The position numbers and the translations under genes are program-made. Of a stretch of 64,000 nucleotides of DNA, positions 56,385-64,000 are shown in pieces. Origin of the DNA: Desulfovibrio sp. Marseille-P6017. Lineage in GTDB: Bacteria > Bacillota_A > Clostridia > Peptostreptococcales > Peptostreptococcaceae. The stretch lies in contig UWOR01000009.1 in NCBI GenBank assembly GCA_900604495.1, positions 73,052 through 137,051 on the forward strand. Reading direction: 5' to 3'. The notes under the pieces are model-generated. The model did no database searches. It had not been told where the DNA came from and saw only the letters and a program-made list of their open reading frames with translations. How positions within the stretch are numbered: position 1 is the first letter of the stretch; every line of letters begins with the position of its first letter.

Positions 56385-57263
56385 ATGAAATATAATTTCA
56401 CAAGTGGACAAGAATTATTAGAAATGTGCGAAAAGTACAATATGAATATACATGAACTATGCTTAGAAAGAGAAGTTGAACTTTCAGGATTATCTAAAGA
56501 AGATATAAGAGCAAAAATGCAACATAGTTTAAATATAATGAAGGCAGCTACTGAAAAGGCTGTTGAAGAAGATATAAAATCAGTTGGTGGTCTTATAGGT
56601 GGAGAAGCTAAAAAATTAACTATATTTAGAAATAATTCTAAATCGGTTTGTGGACCATTAATGAATAAAGCATTAGTTGCTGCAATGGGAACTATGGAAG
56701 TTAATGCTTCTATGGGGCTTATAGTTGCTGCACCAACAGCAGGATCTTGTGGTATACTTCCTGGTGCTGTAGTTACTATAGGTAAAGAGTATGATATGAC
56801 TGATGATCAAATGCTAGATGCATTATTTACAGCTTCTGCAATAGGAGCTATAATAACTAGAAATGCAACAGTTGCAGGTGCTGAAGGTGGATGTCAAGCT
56901 GAAACTGGTGCTGCTGCGGCAATGGCTGCTGCTGGTGTAGTTGAAATGATGGGTGGAAGCCCTAAACAAGCTTTACATGCTGCATCTCATTGCTTACAAA
57001 ATGTAATGGGACTTGTATGTGACCCAATTGCAGGACTTGTTGAAGCTCCATGTCAAGGAAGAAACGCTATAGGAGTTGCAAATGCTTTAATATCTGCTGA
57101 ATTATGCTTAGCAGGAATACTAAACATAATACCATTTGATGAAACAGTAGAAGCTATGTACAAAGTTGGTAAAGGATTACCACCTGAATTAAGAGAAACT
57201 GCTTTAGGTGGAGTTGCAGCTACTTGTACAGGATGTTCTTTAAGTAACAAAATATTTGGATAA
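56385..57263 (+). CDS. sdaAA: L-serine ammonia-lyase, iron-sulfur-dependent, alpha subunit
   Basis: 292 aa. Cluster ligands are expected among the conserved cysteines of EGGCQAETGAA, CDPIAGLVEAPCQGRN and the C-terminal CTGCSLS; SCGILPGAV is another hallmark. It starts 20 bp after sdaAB with AAGGAGAGA. Terminator downstream. Confidence 0.96.
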   Translation: MKYNFTSGQELLEMCEKYNMNIHELCLEREVELSGLSKEDIRAKMQHSLNIMKAATEKAVEEDIKSVGGLIGGEAKKLTIFRNNSKSVCGPLMNKALVAAMGTMEVNASMGLIVAAPTAGSCGILPGAVVTIGKEYDMTDDQMLDALFTASAIGAIITRNATVAGAEGGCQAETGAAAAMAAAGVVEMMGGSPKQALHAASHCLQNVMGLVCDPIAGLVEAPCQGRNAIGVANALISAELCLAGILNIIPFDETVEAMYKVGKGLPPELRETALGGVAATCTGCSLSNKIFG

Positions 57264-57278
57264 TATTAAAATATATAA

Positions 57279-57313
57279 AAAATACCTATGAATTTTCATA
57301 GGTATTTTTTTAA
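57279..57313. terminator. Bidirectional Rho-independent terminator
   Basis: 14-bp perfect stem aaaatacctatgaa / ttcataggtatttt with A- and T-runs, between convergent sdaAA and the zinc-ribbon gene, whose stop codon overlaps the T-run. Confidence 0.9.
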
Positions 57314-57555
57314 TAATTAATATCTGCAGACTTTATATTATTTTTATCATGAGAACTACAAGGAGTAACTCCATAAACCATATTGCAAGTAGGGCATTTA
57401 TCTACGTGTGTTTTCATAGTAAAGATTTCATTACAATTTACACATTCTAGGTTATGAGTAATTCTTAATGGGAAGTTATCTTTTCCCTTACTTCTTACTA
57501 AGTCAACTACATTCTTTCCATCGTTTTTATTGATATTTCCGCATCCACAGCTCAT
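57310..57555 (-). CDS. Small Cys-rich zinc-ribbon-like protein
   Basis: 81 aa from ATG 57555 with GGAGG 8 bp upstream on the minus strand; the frame extends 12 codons further but across the ribosome binding site. CGCG at the N-terminus, then CVNC and CPTC 21 residues apart form a likely zinc ribbon. The middle segment VVDLVRSKGKDNFPLRITH resembles no family I can name. Unknown role; isolated between two convergent-type hairpins. Confidence 0.65.
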   Translation of the reverse strand: MSCGCGNINKNDGKNVVDLVRSKGKDNFPLRITHNLECVNCNEIFTMKTHVDKCPTCNMVYGVTPCSSHDKNNIKSADINY

Positions 57556-57654
57556 ATATAAATTCCTCCAAAAAATATTTGTAATTAACATTATACATTA
57601 AATTATTTTATTATTCAGTAACATATGGTACAAGTATAACAAAATATTTTAAAC

Positions 57655-57684
57655 TTAAAAAGGATTGGAATATCCAACCCTTTT
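57655..57684 (-). terminator. Rho-independent terminator of dacF
   Basis: On the minus strand aaaagggttgga / tccaatcctttt forms a stem followed by TTTTTAAGTTT, at the very end of the carboxypeptidase gene. Confidence 0.75.
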
Positions 57685-58972
57685 ATCTTCGTCTATTTTT
57701 AAATATTCTTTTTTTATAATATTTTTTTCTTTTCTTTCTTTTAATAATTAACCCTATAAAAATAATTATAATTATAGATATTACAACTAAAATACTAGTA
57801 AATATCACTTTGTTTTCAACAAGTGAACCAAATACACTATTAACATTACTTGTAGCAACTAAATTAATAGTAGTTTCAAGTTTTTTAGAATTGTATACTT
57901 CTAATGTTCCTACTTTATCGCCTTTTTTTATAGGAAGACTAATTTTATTTAGTTTAACCTTTGTTGTATAAGAACTAGTACTAGTTCCTTTTTTCAATAG
58001 AACTTTATAATTATATTCAGGCTCGTATATAAGTTCTTTTTGCTTAGAGAATAAAATTCTTTCACTACCAGTATATTTATCTTTAGTAATTATCGTCTTA
58101 TTAGTATAATTGTCGAATCCATAGTCAAGTAGAGTTCTAGATGCAACATACATATCATCACCAGTAGATTTAAATACAGCTGATATTAAACGCATGCCAT
58201 TTTTTACACCACTAGATAAAAGGCATCGACCTGCATCATCAGTATATCCAGTTTTTATACCATCTACAATATCGTATTTTATAGGAATTTCCTTACCATT
58301 ATAAGTTATTTTCTCATCTGAAGTTAGAAATTTATTTGTATTAACAAAATATCTTTCAAATGGGTAAGCTTCAGTAGCAGGGAAAGATACTGATTTCATT
58401 TTTACAATTTCTCTAAAAATACTATTACTCATAGCTTCTCTGGCCATTAGAGCCATATCGTAAGCTGTAGTATAGTGATTTTCATCTGGTAATCCATGGG
58501 GATTATTGAAATGGGTATTTTTAGCTCCGATAGAATTTGCTTCTTCATTCATTAGTTTGGCGAATTCTTCAATAGAACCGCTTACATACTCGGCTAAAAC
58601 TACAGCTACATCATTAGAAGAATGGATTAATAAACCTTCTAGCAATTCTCTTACAGTGAAAGTTTCTCCAATCTTTAAGTACATACTAGAACCATCAACA
58701 TTAGGATCCTTTTCTATTGTTACCTTTTCACTAAGATTAGGCTTATATTTTAATACTAAGTAAGCCGTCCAAGCTTTTGTTGTTGATGCTGGATATATTT
58801 TATTATCAGCGTTTTTACTATATAAAACACGTCCAGTTTCATAGTCCATAAGAACACCTGATTCAGCAGGTATAGAAAGTTCCTCATTATCGGCAAATGA
58901 TGTGTTTGCTGAGTTTAAAAATGTAGAGCAAGCTATAATGAATGTTACTAATAAAGATAGAAATTTTTTCAT
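57683..58972 (-). CDS. dacF: D-alanyl-D-alanine carboxypeptidase (DacF/PBP5 type)
   Basis: 429 aa. Signal peptide (1-28), then the penicilloyl serine transferase fold. SxxK is Ser63-Thr-Thr-Lys66 in YPASTTKAW, SxN is in IHSSNDVA, and KTG is in DGIKTGYTD. It trims the terminal D-Ala of peptidoglycan stems. A beta-rich C-terminal domain is followed by a membrane helix (about 390-412) and a very basic tail ending in arginines. The real anchor is a helix rather than the amphipathic tail of PBP5. Symbol by similarity; the exact paralogue is uncertain. Confidence 0.88.
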   Translation of the reverse strand: MKKFLSLLVTFIIACSTFLNSANTSFADNEELSIPAESGVLMDYETGRVLYSKNADNKIYPASTTKAWTAYLVLKYKPNLSEKVTIEKDPNVDGSSMYLKIGETFTVRELLEGLLIHSSNDVAVVLAEYVSGSIEEFAKLMNEEANSIGAKNTHFNNPHGLPDENHYTTAYDMALMAREAMSNSIFREIVKMKSVSFPATEAYPFERYFVNTNKFLTSDEKITYNGKEIPIKYDIVDGIKTGYTDDAGRCLLSSGVKNGMRLISAVFKSTGDDMYVASRTLLDYGFDNYTNKTIITKDKYTGSERILFSKQKELIYEPEYNYKVLLKKGTSTSSYTTKVKLNKISLPIKKGDKVGTLEVYNSKKLETTINLVATSNVNSVFGSLVENKVIFTSILVVISIIIIIFIGLIIKRKKRKKYYKKRIFKNRRR

Positions 58973-59049
58973 CTTTAACCTCCAAATTTTAAACTTATAT
59001 TTTAGTATATCACATTTTAGTTAATAATTTAAACGAAGGGGTGAATTAA

Positions 59050-59700
59050 GTGAAAAAAAATAAAAAAAGTATAGTGTTTTTAGTGATTATATTTACATGT
59101 ATTTTAGGATTTATTATAAAAAACAAATTAAATTTAACAGAAGATGTGTATGTAATCAGTCAAAGTGAAGAAAGAACAAAAGAAAGTATATTATTAGACA
59201 ATAAAACTACTGAAGAAATGACTTCACAAAATAATATAAATTATAATAGTGATGTAGAGCAGTTAGTAACAATATATATAAGTGGACAAGTCAAAAATCC
59301 TGGTATAGTAACTTTAGAAAATGATAGAAGATTAGTTGATGCAATAGAAATTTTAGGTGGAGTTACAGAAGAGGCAGACCTAAATAAAGTAAATATGGCT
59401 TTAAAGATTGAAGATGAAGGTCACTATATAATTCCTAAACTAGGAGAAGAAGTTGAAACTCAAAGTATAGACTTAAATAGCACGGAAAATGCTAAGAATG
59501 AAAATGACAAAGTTAATATTAACATAGCAAATATAGATGAATTACAATCGTTGCCAGGGGTAGGAGAAGCTACGGCAAATAAAATTTTTAAATATAGAGA
59601 GGAAAATGGAGTCTTTAAAAACATAGAAGAAATAAAAAATGTAAATGGAATTGGAGATAAAAAATATGAAGGTTTAAGGGATTTAATAAGTATAAATTGA
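59050..59700 (+). CDS. comEA: ComEA-like protein, SLBB and helix-hairpin-helix DNA-binding domains
   Basis: 216 aa, GTG start at 59050 after AAGGGGTGA. One membrane helix (about 7-24), a polar linker, an SLBB domain (about 73-112, VTIYISGQVKNPG) and a double HhH (about 154-214: NIDELQSLPGVGEATANKI and KNVNGIGDKKYEGL). ComEA binds incoming DNA outside the membrane in transformation. No comEC or other competence gene is adjacent, so DNA uptake here is not shown. Confidence 0.85.
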   Translation: MKKNKKSIVFLVIIFTCILGFIIKNKLNLTEDVYVISQSEERTKESILLDNKTTEEMTSQNNINYNSDVEQLVTIYISGQVKNPGIVTLENDRRLVDAIEILGGVTEEADLNKVNMALKIEDEGHYIIPKLGEEVETQSIDLNSTENAKNENDKVNINIANIDELQSLPGVGEATANKIFKYREENGVFKNIEEIKNVNGIGDKKYEGLRDLISIN

Positions 59701-59817
59701 TACAATAGTAATATGTAGACAAAATATAAATTTAAAATTTGAATATTTTCAACTACTTCGCCTGTTGTTTAAAATATGTTATTATATGTAAAGACAAGAA
59801 GGAAAGGAGGTCTTTTT

Positions 59818-60864
59818 ATGGAAAAATATAAAAGACTCACAGAAATGACAACATCAGGAGGCTGAGCAGCCAAAATAGGGCCAGAGGTTCTGGCTTCAGT
59901 TTTAAGTCAACTTCCTAAGAATGATAATGATAGAATCAATAATTTATTGGTAGGTTTAGACACAGCAGATGATGCTGCAGTATATAAATTAAATGAAGAA
60001 ATGGCATTAATACAAACATTAGACTTTTTTACACCAATGATAGATGATCCTTACATTTTTGGTCAAATAGCAGCAGCTAACTCATTATCGGATGTTTATG
60101 CTATGGGAGGGACTCCTACTGTTGCAATGAATATTGTTTGCTTCCCATCATGCCATGATATGGATGTATTAACTGAAATCATGAAGGGTGGATTTGATAA
60201 AGTAAAAGAAAGTGGAGCGCTTTTAGTAGGAGGCCATACTGTTGATGACAAAGAGCCCAAGTATGGATTGTCAGTTTCAGGAATAGTACATCCAAATAAA
60301 GTACTATCAAATGCTACATCAAAACCAGGAGATGTACTTATACTTACAAAACCATTAGGTGTAGGAATATTAAATACAGCCATGAAAGCTAATTTAATAA
60401 GTGAAGAGACAGAGAAAAAAGTTATCGAAGTAATGACGCATCTTAATAAATATGCAGCTAAGAGCTTTGAGAACATAAATGTAAACTCAGTTACAGATAT
60501 AACAGGATTCGGATTACTAGGCCATGCGCTTGAAATGGCAAAAGCATCTAATGTAAGTATACATATAGATTCAAAAGAAGTTCCTATATTAGATGAATCA
60601 ATAGATATGGCTACTATGGGAATTATACCTGCTGGAATGTATAGAAATAAGCAATATATAGAATGTGATGTAGATATTATAGATGTAGATGAAGCTATAA
60701 GAGATATTTTATATGATCCTCAAACTTCAGGAGGATTATTGGTATCAGTTCAAAGAGAATATGCAGAACAACTTATAATTGATATGAAAAATAATGGTTC
60801 AATAGAAGCAAAGATAATAGGATATGTAACATCAAAAGAGGAAAAATATATTACTGTTAGATAA
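59818..60864 (+). CDS. selD: Selenide, water dikinase, selenocysteine-containing
   Basis: 348 aa when TGA at 59863-59865 is read as selenocysteine (residue 16). ATG 59818 has AAAGGAGG. The frame is MEKYKRLTEM then TTSGG-U-AAKIGPE, which is the catalytic (C/U)-x-x-K loop of SelD, with Lys19 after the Sec. Downstream are the ATP-binding DTADDAAVYKL, GGHTVDDKEPKYG and TDITGFGLLGHALEM motifs. SelD makes selenophosphate from selenide and ATP. A reading from the internal ATG at 60002 or the downstream frame alone would lack the active site. First of selD-selA-selB. Confidence 0.96.
59866..59903 (+). promoter_or_regulatory. Bacterial SECIS element in selD
   Basis: Directly after the UGA, gggccag (59878-59884) pairs with ctggctt (59890-59896) around the loop aggtt (59885-59889); aaaa (59872-59875) can pair with tttt (59900-59903). 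The GGU in a small apical loop about 20 nt after the UGA matches the SelB-binding bSECIS layout. Confidence 0.85.
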
Positions 60865-60900
60865 AATAACTAATTTATAATATAAGAAAGAGTGAGTGTT

Positions 60901-62301
60901 TTGGATAAAAAGAAGCTGTTTGCTATGTTGCCCTCAGTTGATGAAGTATTGGGAAATGAAAAAATAAAAAATATAATAGAGAATTATCCTAGAGCTTTAG
61001 TTTTAGATTCTATAAGAGAAATTATAGATGAAAAAAGACAATTAATAATATCCTTAGATGAAAAAAATGAAATCATTGATATAAATTTAAAAAGTATAAT
61101 TAAAGAATCTACTGAAAGAGTTGTACTAAATTACTCTCTATCTTTAGAAAAAGTTATAAATGGGACGGGAGTAATATTACATACTAACTTAGGTAGATCT
61201 TTGCTTAGTGAAAGTATAAAAGAAGATGTTTGGCAAATTGCATCTAGGTATTCAAATCTAGAGTATAACATTGATAGTGGAAAAAGAGGGTCTAGATATA
61301 CACATTTAGTTCAAATGATAAAAAAGCTTACTAAATCTGAAGATGTTTTAGTTGTTAATAATAATGCAGCAGCTGTACTTCTTGTTTTAAATACTTTAGC
61401 TAAAGATGGTGAAGCTATAGTATCTAGAGGTGAACTAGTAGAGGTTGGCGGTGCATTTAGAATACCAAGTATAATGTCTTTAAGTGGAGCGGAATTAGTA
61501 GAAGTTGGATCTACGAATAAAACACATATTGATGATTATGAAGATGCTATAAACGAAAATACAAAAGTATTAATGAAGGTTCATACTAGTAATTATAAGA
61601 TACTAGGATTTACAGAATCTGTTGAAATAAAAGAATTATCTAAGATAAGTAAAAAGTATAATATACCACTTATTGAGGACCTAGGTAGTGGTGTTTTTAT
61701 AGATTTATCCAAGTATGGATTATCATATGAGCCGACCATTTTGGATTCTATAAATCAAGGTGCGGATATTGTTACGTTTAGCGGAGATAAAATGTTAGGT
61801 GGGCCACAAGCTGGAATTATAGTTGGAAAAAAAGTATATATAGAAAAGATGAAAAAAAATCAATTAACTAGAGCCTTAAGAGTAGATAAAATGACAATAG
61901 GAGCACTAGAGGCTACTTTAAGATTGTATCTAGATGAAGATAAAGCTATTAAAGAAATACCAACATTAAGGATGTTAACATATACGTTAGATGAACTAAG
62001 TGAAAAATCAAAAAAATTATATGAAATTTTACTTGATTTAAACTTAGATATTGATATAAATATAGAAAATGGTTTTTCTCAAGTTGGAGGTGGATCTATG
62101 CCTACTGAAAATTTAGATACATATTTAATAAGTATAATACCAAAAAATATGAGTGTATCGTCACTTGAAAGAAAATTAAGACTAAGTGATTCTCATATAA
62201 TAGGTAGGATTTATGAAAATAAATATTTGTTAGATATTAGAACTATATTTGATGATGAATTTGAAGATATAGCAAAAGAACTAAGTATGGTTTTTAGATA
62301 A
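60901..62301 (+). CDS. selA: L-seryl-tRNA(Sec) selenium transferase
   Basis: 466 aa from TTG 60901, 5-6 bp after AGAGTGAGTG; a GTG at 60892 is an alternative that lies in the likely ribosome binding site. PLP enzyme converting seryl-tRNA(Sec) to selenocysteyl-tRNA(Sec) with selenophosphate. PLP lysine is Lys297 in [26 protein letters not shown] and [11 protein letters not shown] are family motifs. 36 bp after selD. Confidence 0.96.
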   Translation: MDKKKLFAMLPSVDEVLGNEKIKNIIENYPRALVLDSIREIIDEKRQLIISLDEKNEIIDINLKSIIKESTERVVLNYSLSLEKVINGTGVILHTNLGRSLLSESIKEDVWQIASRYSNLEYNIDSGKRGSRYTHLVQMIKKLTKSEDVLVVNNNAAAVLLVLNTLAKDGEAIVSRGELVEVGGAFRIPSIMSLSGAELVEVGSTNKTHIDDYEDAINENTKVLMKVHTSNYKILGFTESVEIKELSKISKKYNIPLIEDLGSGVFIDLSKYGLSYEPTILDSINQGADIVTFSGDKMLGGPQAGIIVGKKVYIEKMKKNQLTRALRVDKMTIGALEATLRLYLDEDKAIKEIPTLRMLTYTLDELSEKSKKLYEILLDLNLDIDINIENGFSQVGGGSMPTENLDTYLISIIPKNMSVSSLERKLRLSDSHIIGRIYENKYLLDIRTIFDDEFEDIAKELSMVFR

Positions 62302-62321
62302 AATTTTGATAGGGGGTTTAT

Positions 62322-64000
62322 ATGAAAAATATTATAATAGGAACTGCAGGACATATAGATCATGGAAAGACTACCCTTATAAAAGCTCTTACAGGAAGAG
62401 ATACAGACACATTAGATGAAGAGAAGCGAAGAGGGATCTCAATAAATTTAGGTTTTACATATTTTGATTTACCGGGTAATAAAAGAGTTGGTATAGTCGA
62501 TGTACCAGGTCATGAAAAATTTATTAAAAATATGTTAGCTGGAGTAGCTGGAATTGATATTGTTTTATTAGTTATTTCTTGTGAAGAAGGTGTCATGCCA
62601 CAAACAGTAGAGCATCTAGATATATTAAACTTCCTAAATGTAAAAAAAGGAATAGTAGTGTTAACTAAATGTGAAAATGTAGATAATGAATTTAAAGAAT
62701 TAGTAAAGTCGGATATAAAAGAAAAATTAAAAGGTAGTTTTCTTGAAAATACTGATATAGTAGAAGTAGATTCTATATCTAAATATGGAATTGATAAACT
62801 AAAACAAAAAATAGAATTACTAAGTGATAAAACTGAAAATAAAAATGAAGACTTTCCACCTAGACTAAACATAGATAGAGTTTTTTCCTTAAAAGGTTTT
62901 GGAACAATAGTAACAGGAACCTTGATTGAAGGAAAAATTAATATTAATGATGAGTTAGAAATATACCCTAAAAACTTAAAAGCAAAAATAAGAGGAATTC
63001 AAGTTCATGGAAAAAATGTAGAAACGGCGTATGCAGGTCAAAGAACGGCTATAAATATTTCTAATTTAAAAATAGAAGATATAGAGCGCGGAGATACACT
63101 TGCATTACCGAATGCTTTAAAAGAATCTAATATGATAGATGTTAGAATTTCGCTAGTGGATCATACAAATAAAGAGTTAAAATATTGGGATAGAGTTAAA
63201 ATTTATCATGGTGCAAAAGAAACTTTATGTAGAATAGTTCCCTTAGATAAAGAGAATATAAAGCATAATGAAGATGCATATGTTCAACTAAGGTTAGAGG
63301 AAAATATAGTAGTAAAAAAAGGAGATAGATTTATTATTAGAACATACTCACCTATGGAAACTATAGGTGGAGGTATAGTAATAGATACTTGTGTTAGGAA
63401 GCATAAAAGGTTTGATGAAAATGTTATTCGAGAATTGAGAATAAAAGAAAATGGTAATAGCAAAGACATTATAGAAGAATATTTGAAAAACAATAAGGAT
63501 AAGTATACATCTATTACAGATTTAATGTCATATACTGGTTTTAATAAAGAAAGTATAAATAATAACATAGATAAACTTGTATTTGAAAAAAAAGTAGTTT
63601 TAATTAATAATTATTACCTACACATTAATCAATATAAAAATATAGAAAAAAATATACTAAATATACTAACAGATTATCATAAAAACTTTAGATTAAGGAA
63701 CGGTATATCAAAAGAAGAAATTAGGAGTAAAATTGATCCTAATTTAAAAAGTAAAGATATAGATAGTATTATAAATAATTTATGTGATGATAAACAGATT
63801 AAGAATGTAAAAAATTTAATATCACTATATGAGTTTAAGATTACATTAAATGATAAACAAAAAGAAATTAAAGCTTATATAAAAGATAAGTTAAATAATG
63901 CAGGCTTAAAATCGTTATTAACCATAGAAGAATTTTCTAAGGATATATATTATAAAGAAGTGTTAGAGTATATGATAGGTAAAGATGCTATAGTTTTAGA
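62322..64000 (+). CDS. selB: Selenocysteine-specific elongation factor SelB (3' partial)
   Basis: 559 codons are visible and the frame is open at the window end; the family is about 620-640 aa, so the last winged helix is missing. G1 is GHIDHGKT (10-17), G2 includes RRGISIN, G3 is DVPGHEKF. The G4 motif reads TKCE with Glu118 where Asp is normal. Domains II-III follow, then winged-helix domains that bind the SECIS. It delivers Sec-tRNA to UGA. ATG 62322 after AGGGGGTT, 20 bp after selA. Confidence 0.94.
   Translation, partial: MKNIIIGTAGHIDHGKTTLIKALTGRDTDTLDEEKRRGISINLGFTYFDLPGNKRVGIVDVPGHEKFIKNMLAGVAGIDIVLLVISCEEGVMPQTVEHLDILNFLNVKKGIVVLTKCENVDNEFKELVKSDIKEKLKGSFLENTDIVEVDSISKYGIDKLKQKIELLSDKTENKNEDFPPRLNIDRVFSLKGFGTIVTGTLIEGKININDELEIYPKNLKAKIRGIQVHGKNVETAYAGQRTAINISNLKIEDIERGDTLALPNALKESNMIDVRISLVDHTNKELKYWDRVKIYHGAKETLCRIVPLDKENIKHNEDAYVQLRLEENIVVKKGDRFIIRTYSPMETIGGGIVIDTCVRKHKRFDENVIRELRIKENGNSKDIIEEYLKNNKDKYTSITDLMSYTGFNKESINNNIDKLVFEKKVVLINNYYLHINQYKNIEKNILNILTDYHKNFRLRNGISKEEIRSKIDPNLKSKDIDSIINNLCDDKQIKNVKNLISLYEFKITLNDKQKEIKAYIKDKLNNAGLKSLLTIEEFSKDIYYKEVLEYMIGKDAIVL

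Noticed and set aside
62510..62872. 120-codon minus-strand open frame within selB
   Set aside because: Shadow of the selB coding frame, which is certain from its GTPase motifs.
1..64000. CRISPR arrays, prophage, intact insertion sequences or rRNA genes
   Set aside because: No regularly spaced repeats, phage structural or integrase genes, transposase genes or rRNA segments were seen anywhere in the window.

Overview
The window is AT-rich, densely packed low-GC Gram-positive DNA. Several things point to an anaerobic clostridium of the Peptostreptococcaceae (Clostridioides, Romboutsia or Intestinibacter relatives). These are the Rnf complex, a flavodiiron protein, a selenoprotein SelD with a complete sel operon, iron-sulfur serine dehydratase, AGGAGG/GGGGG-type ribosome binding sites and the order rnf - maf - radC - mreBCD - PBP2 - minCDE - rodA - mgsA. 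The order recalls the C. difficile chromosome, but species is not determined. The stretch reads as core chromosome: there is no prophage, CRISPR array or intact transposon. The only visible decay is a broken MutS-like gene near 40 kb.

Layout. 0-9 kb: the end of a FAD/Rieske oxidoreductase, an M20 amidohydrolase and tRNA-Leu(CAA), then polA-coaE-lytic transglycosylase-oligopeptide-binding lipoprotein, then an orphan copZ behind a CsoR-like operator. 9-12 kb: an unknown two-repeat protein, an EEP-family phosphoesterase, a VOC protein and a SPOR-domain protein. 12.4-17.5 kb: rnfCDGEAB from one clear promoter. 17.7-28 kb: the cell-shape and division cluster (maf, radC, mreBCD, PBP2, minCDE, rodA) plus mgsA. 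28-36.7 kb: flavodiiron protein, a radical-SAM pair, RNase G, and the ribosome-assembly group rplU-prp-rpmA-obgE-yhbY behind an L21 leader. 36.9-44.8 kb: CoA-disulfide reductase/NADH oxidase, purine permease, MutS-like remnant, rnz, a class V aminotransferase with an ECF S component, and recX. 45-49.5 kb: nadD-yqeK, rsfS and T-box-controlled leuS. 49.7-53.4 kb: mglBAC sugar ABC transporter with a cre-like site. 53.6-57.3 kb: ilvA, ridA and sdaAB-sdaAA, a serine/threonine deamination group. 57.3-64 kb: a zinc-ribbon protein, a DacF-type carboxypeptidase, a ComEA-like protein and selD-selA-selB (selB cut by the window end).

Linked physiology. Rnf couples ferredoxin oxidation to NAD+ reduction and ion export. 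The serine/threonine dehydratases feed pyruvate and 2-oxobutyrate into fermentation while RidA clears reactive enamines. FprA and the NADH-oxidase/CoADR homologue defend against oxygen. SelD contains an in-frame UGA followed by a convincing bacterial SECIS hairpin, so the selenium pathway needs its own product to make its first enzyme. No wholly new multi-gene system is evident. The best leads are small elements: the 25-bp perfect inverted repeat between copZ and an antisense 53-codon gene, the hairpin-sequestered micro-ORF at 9.1 kb, the palindrome over the rnf -35 box, the aminotransferase/ECF-S pair, and the inverted repeat next to the MutS-like remnant.
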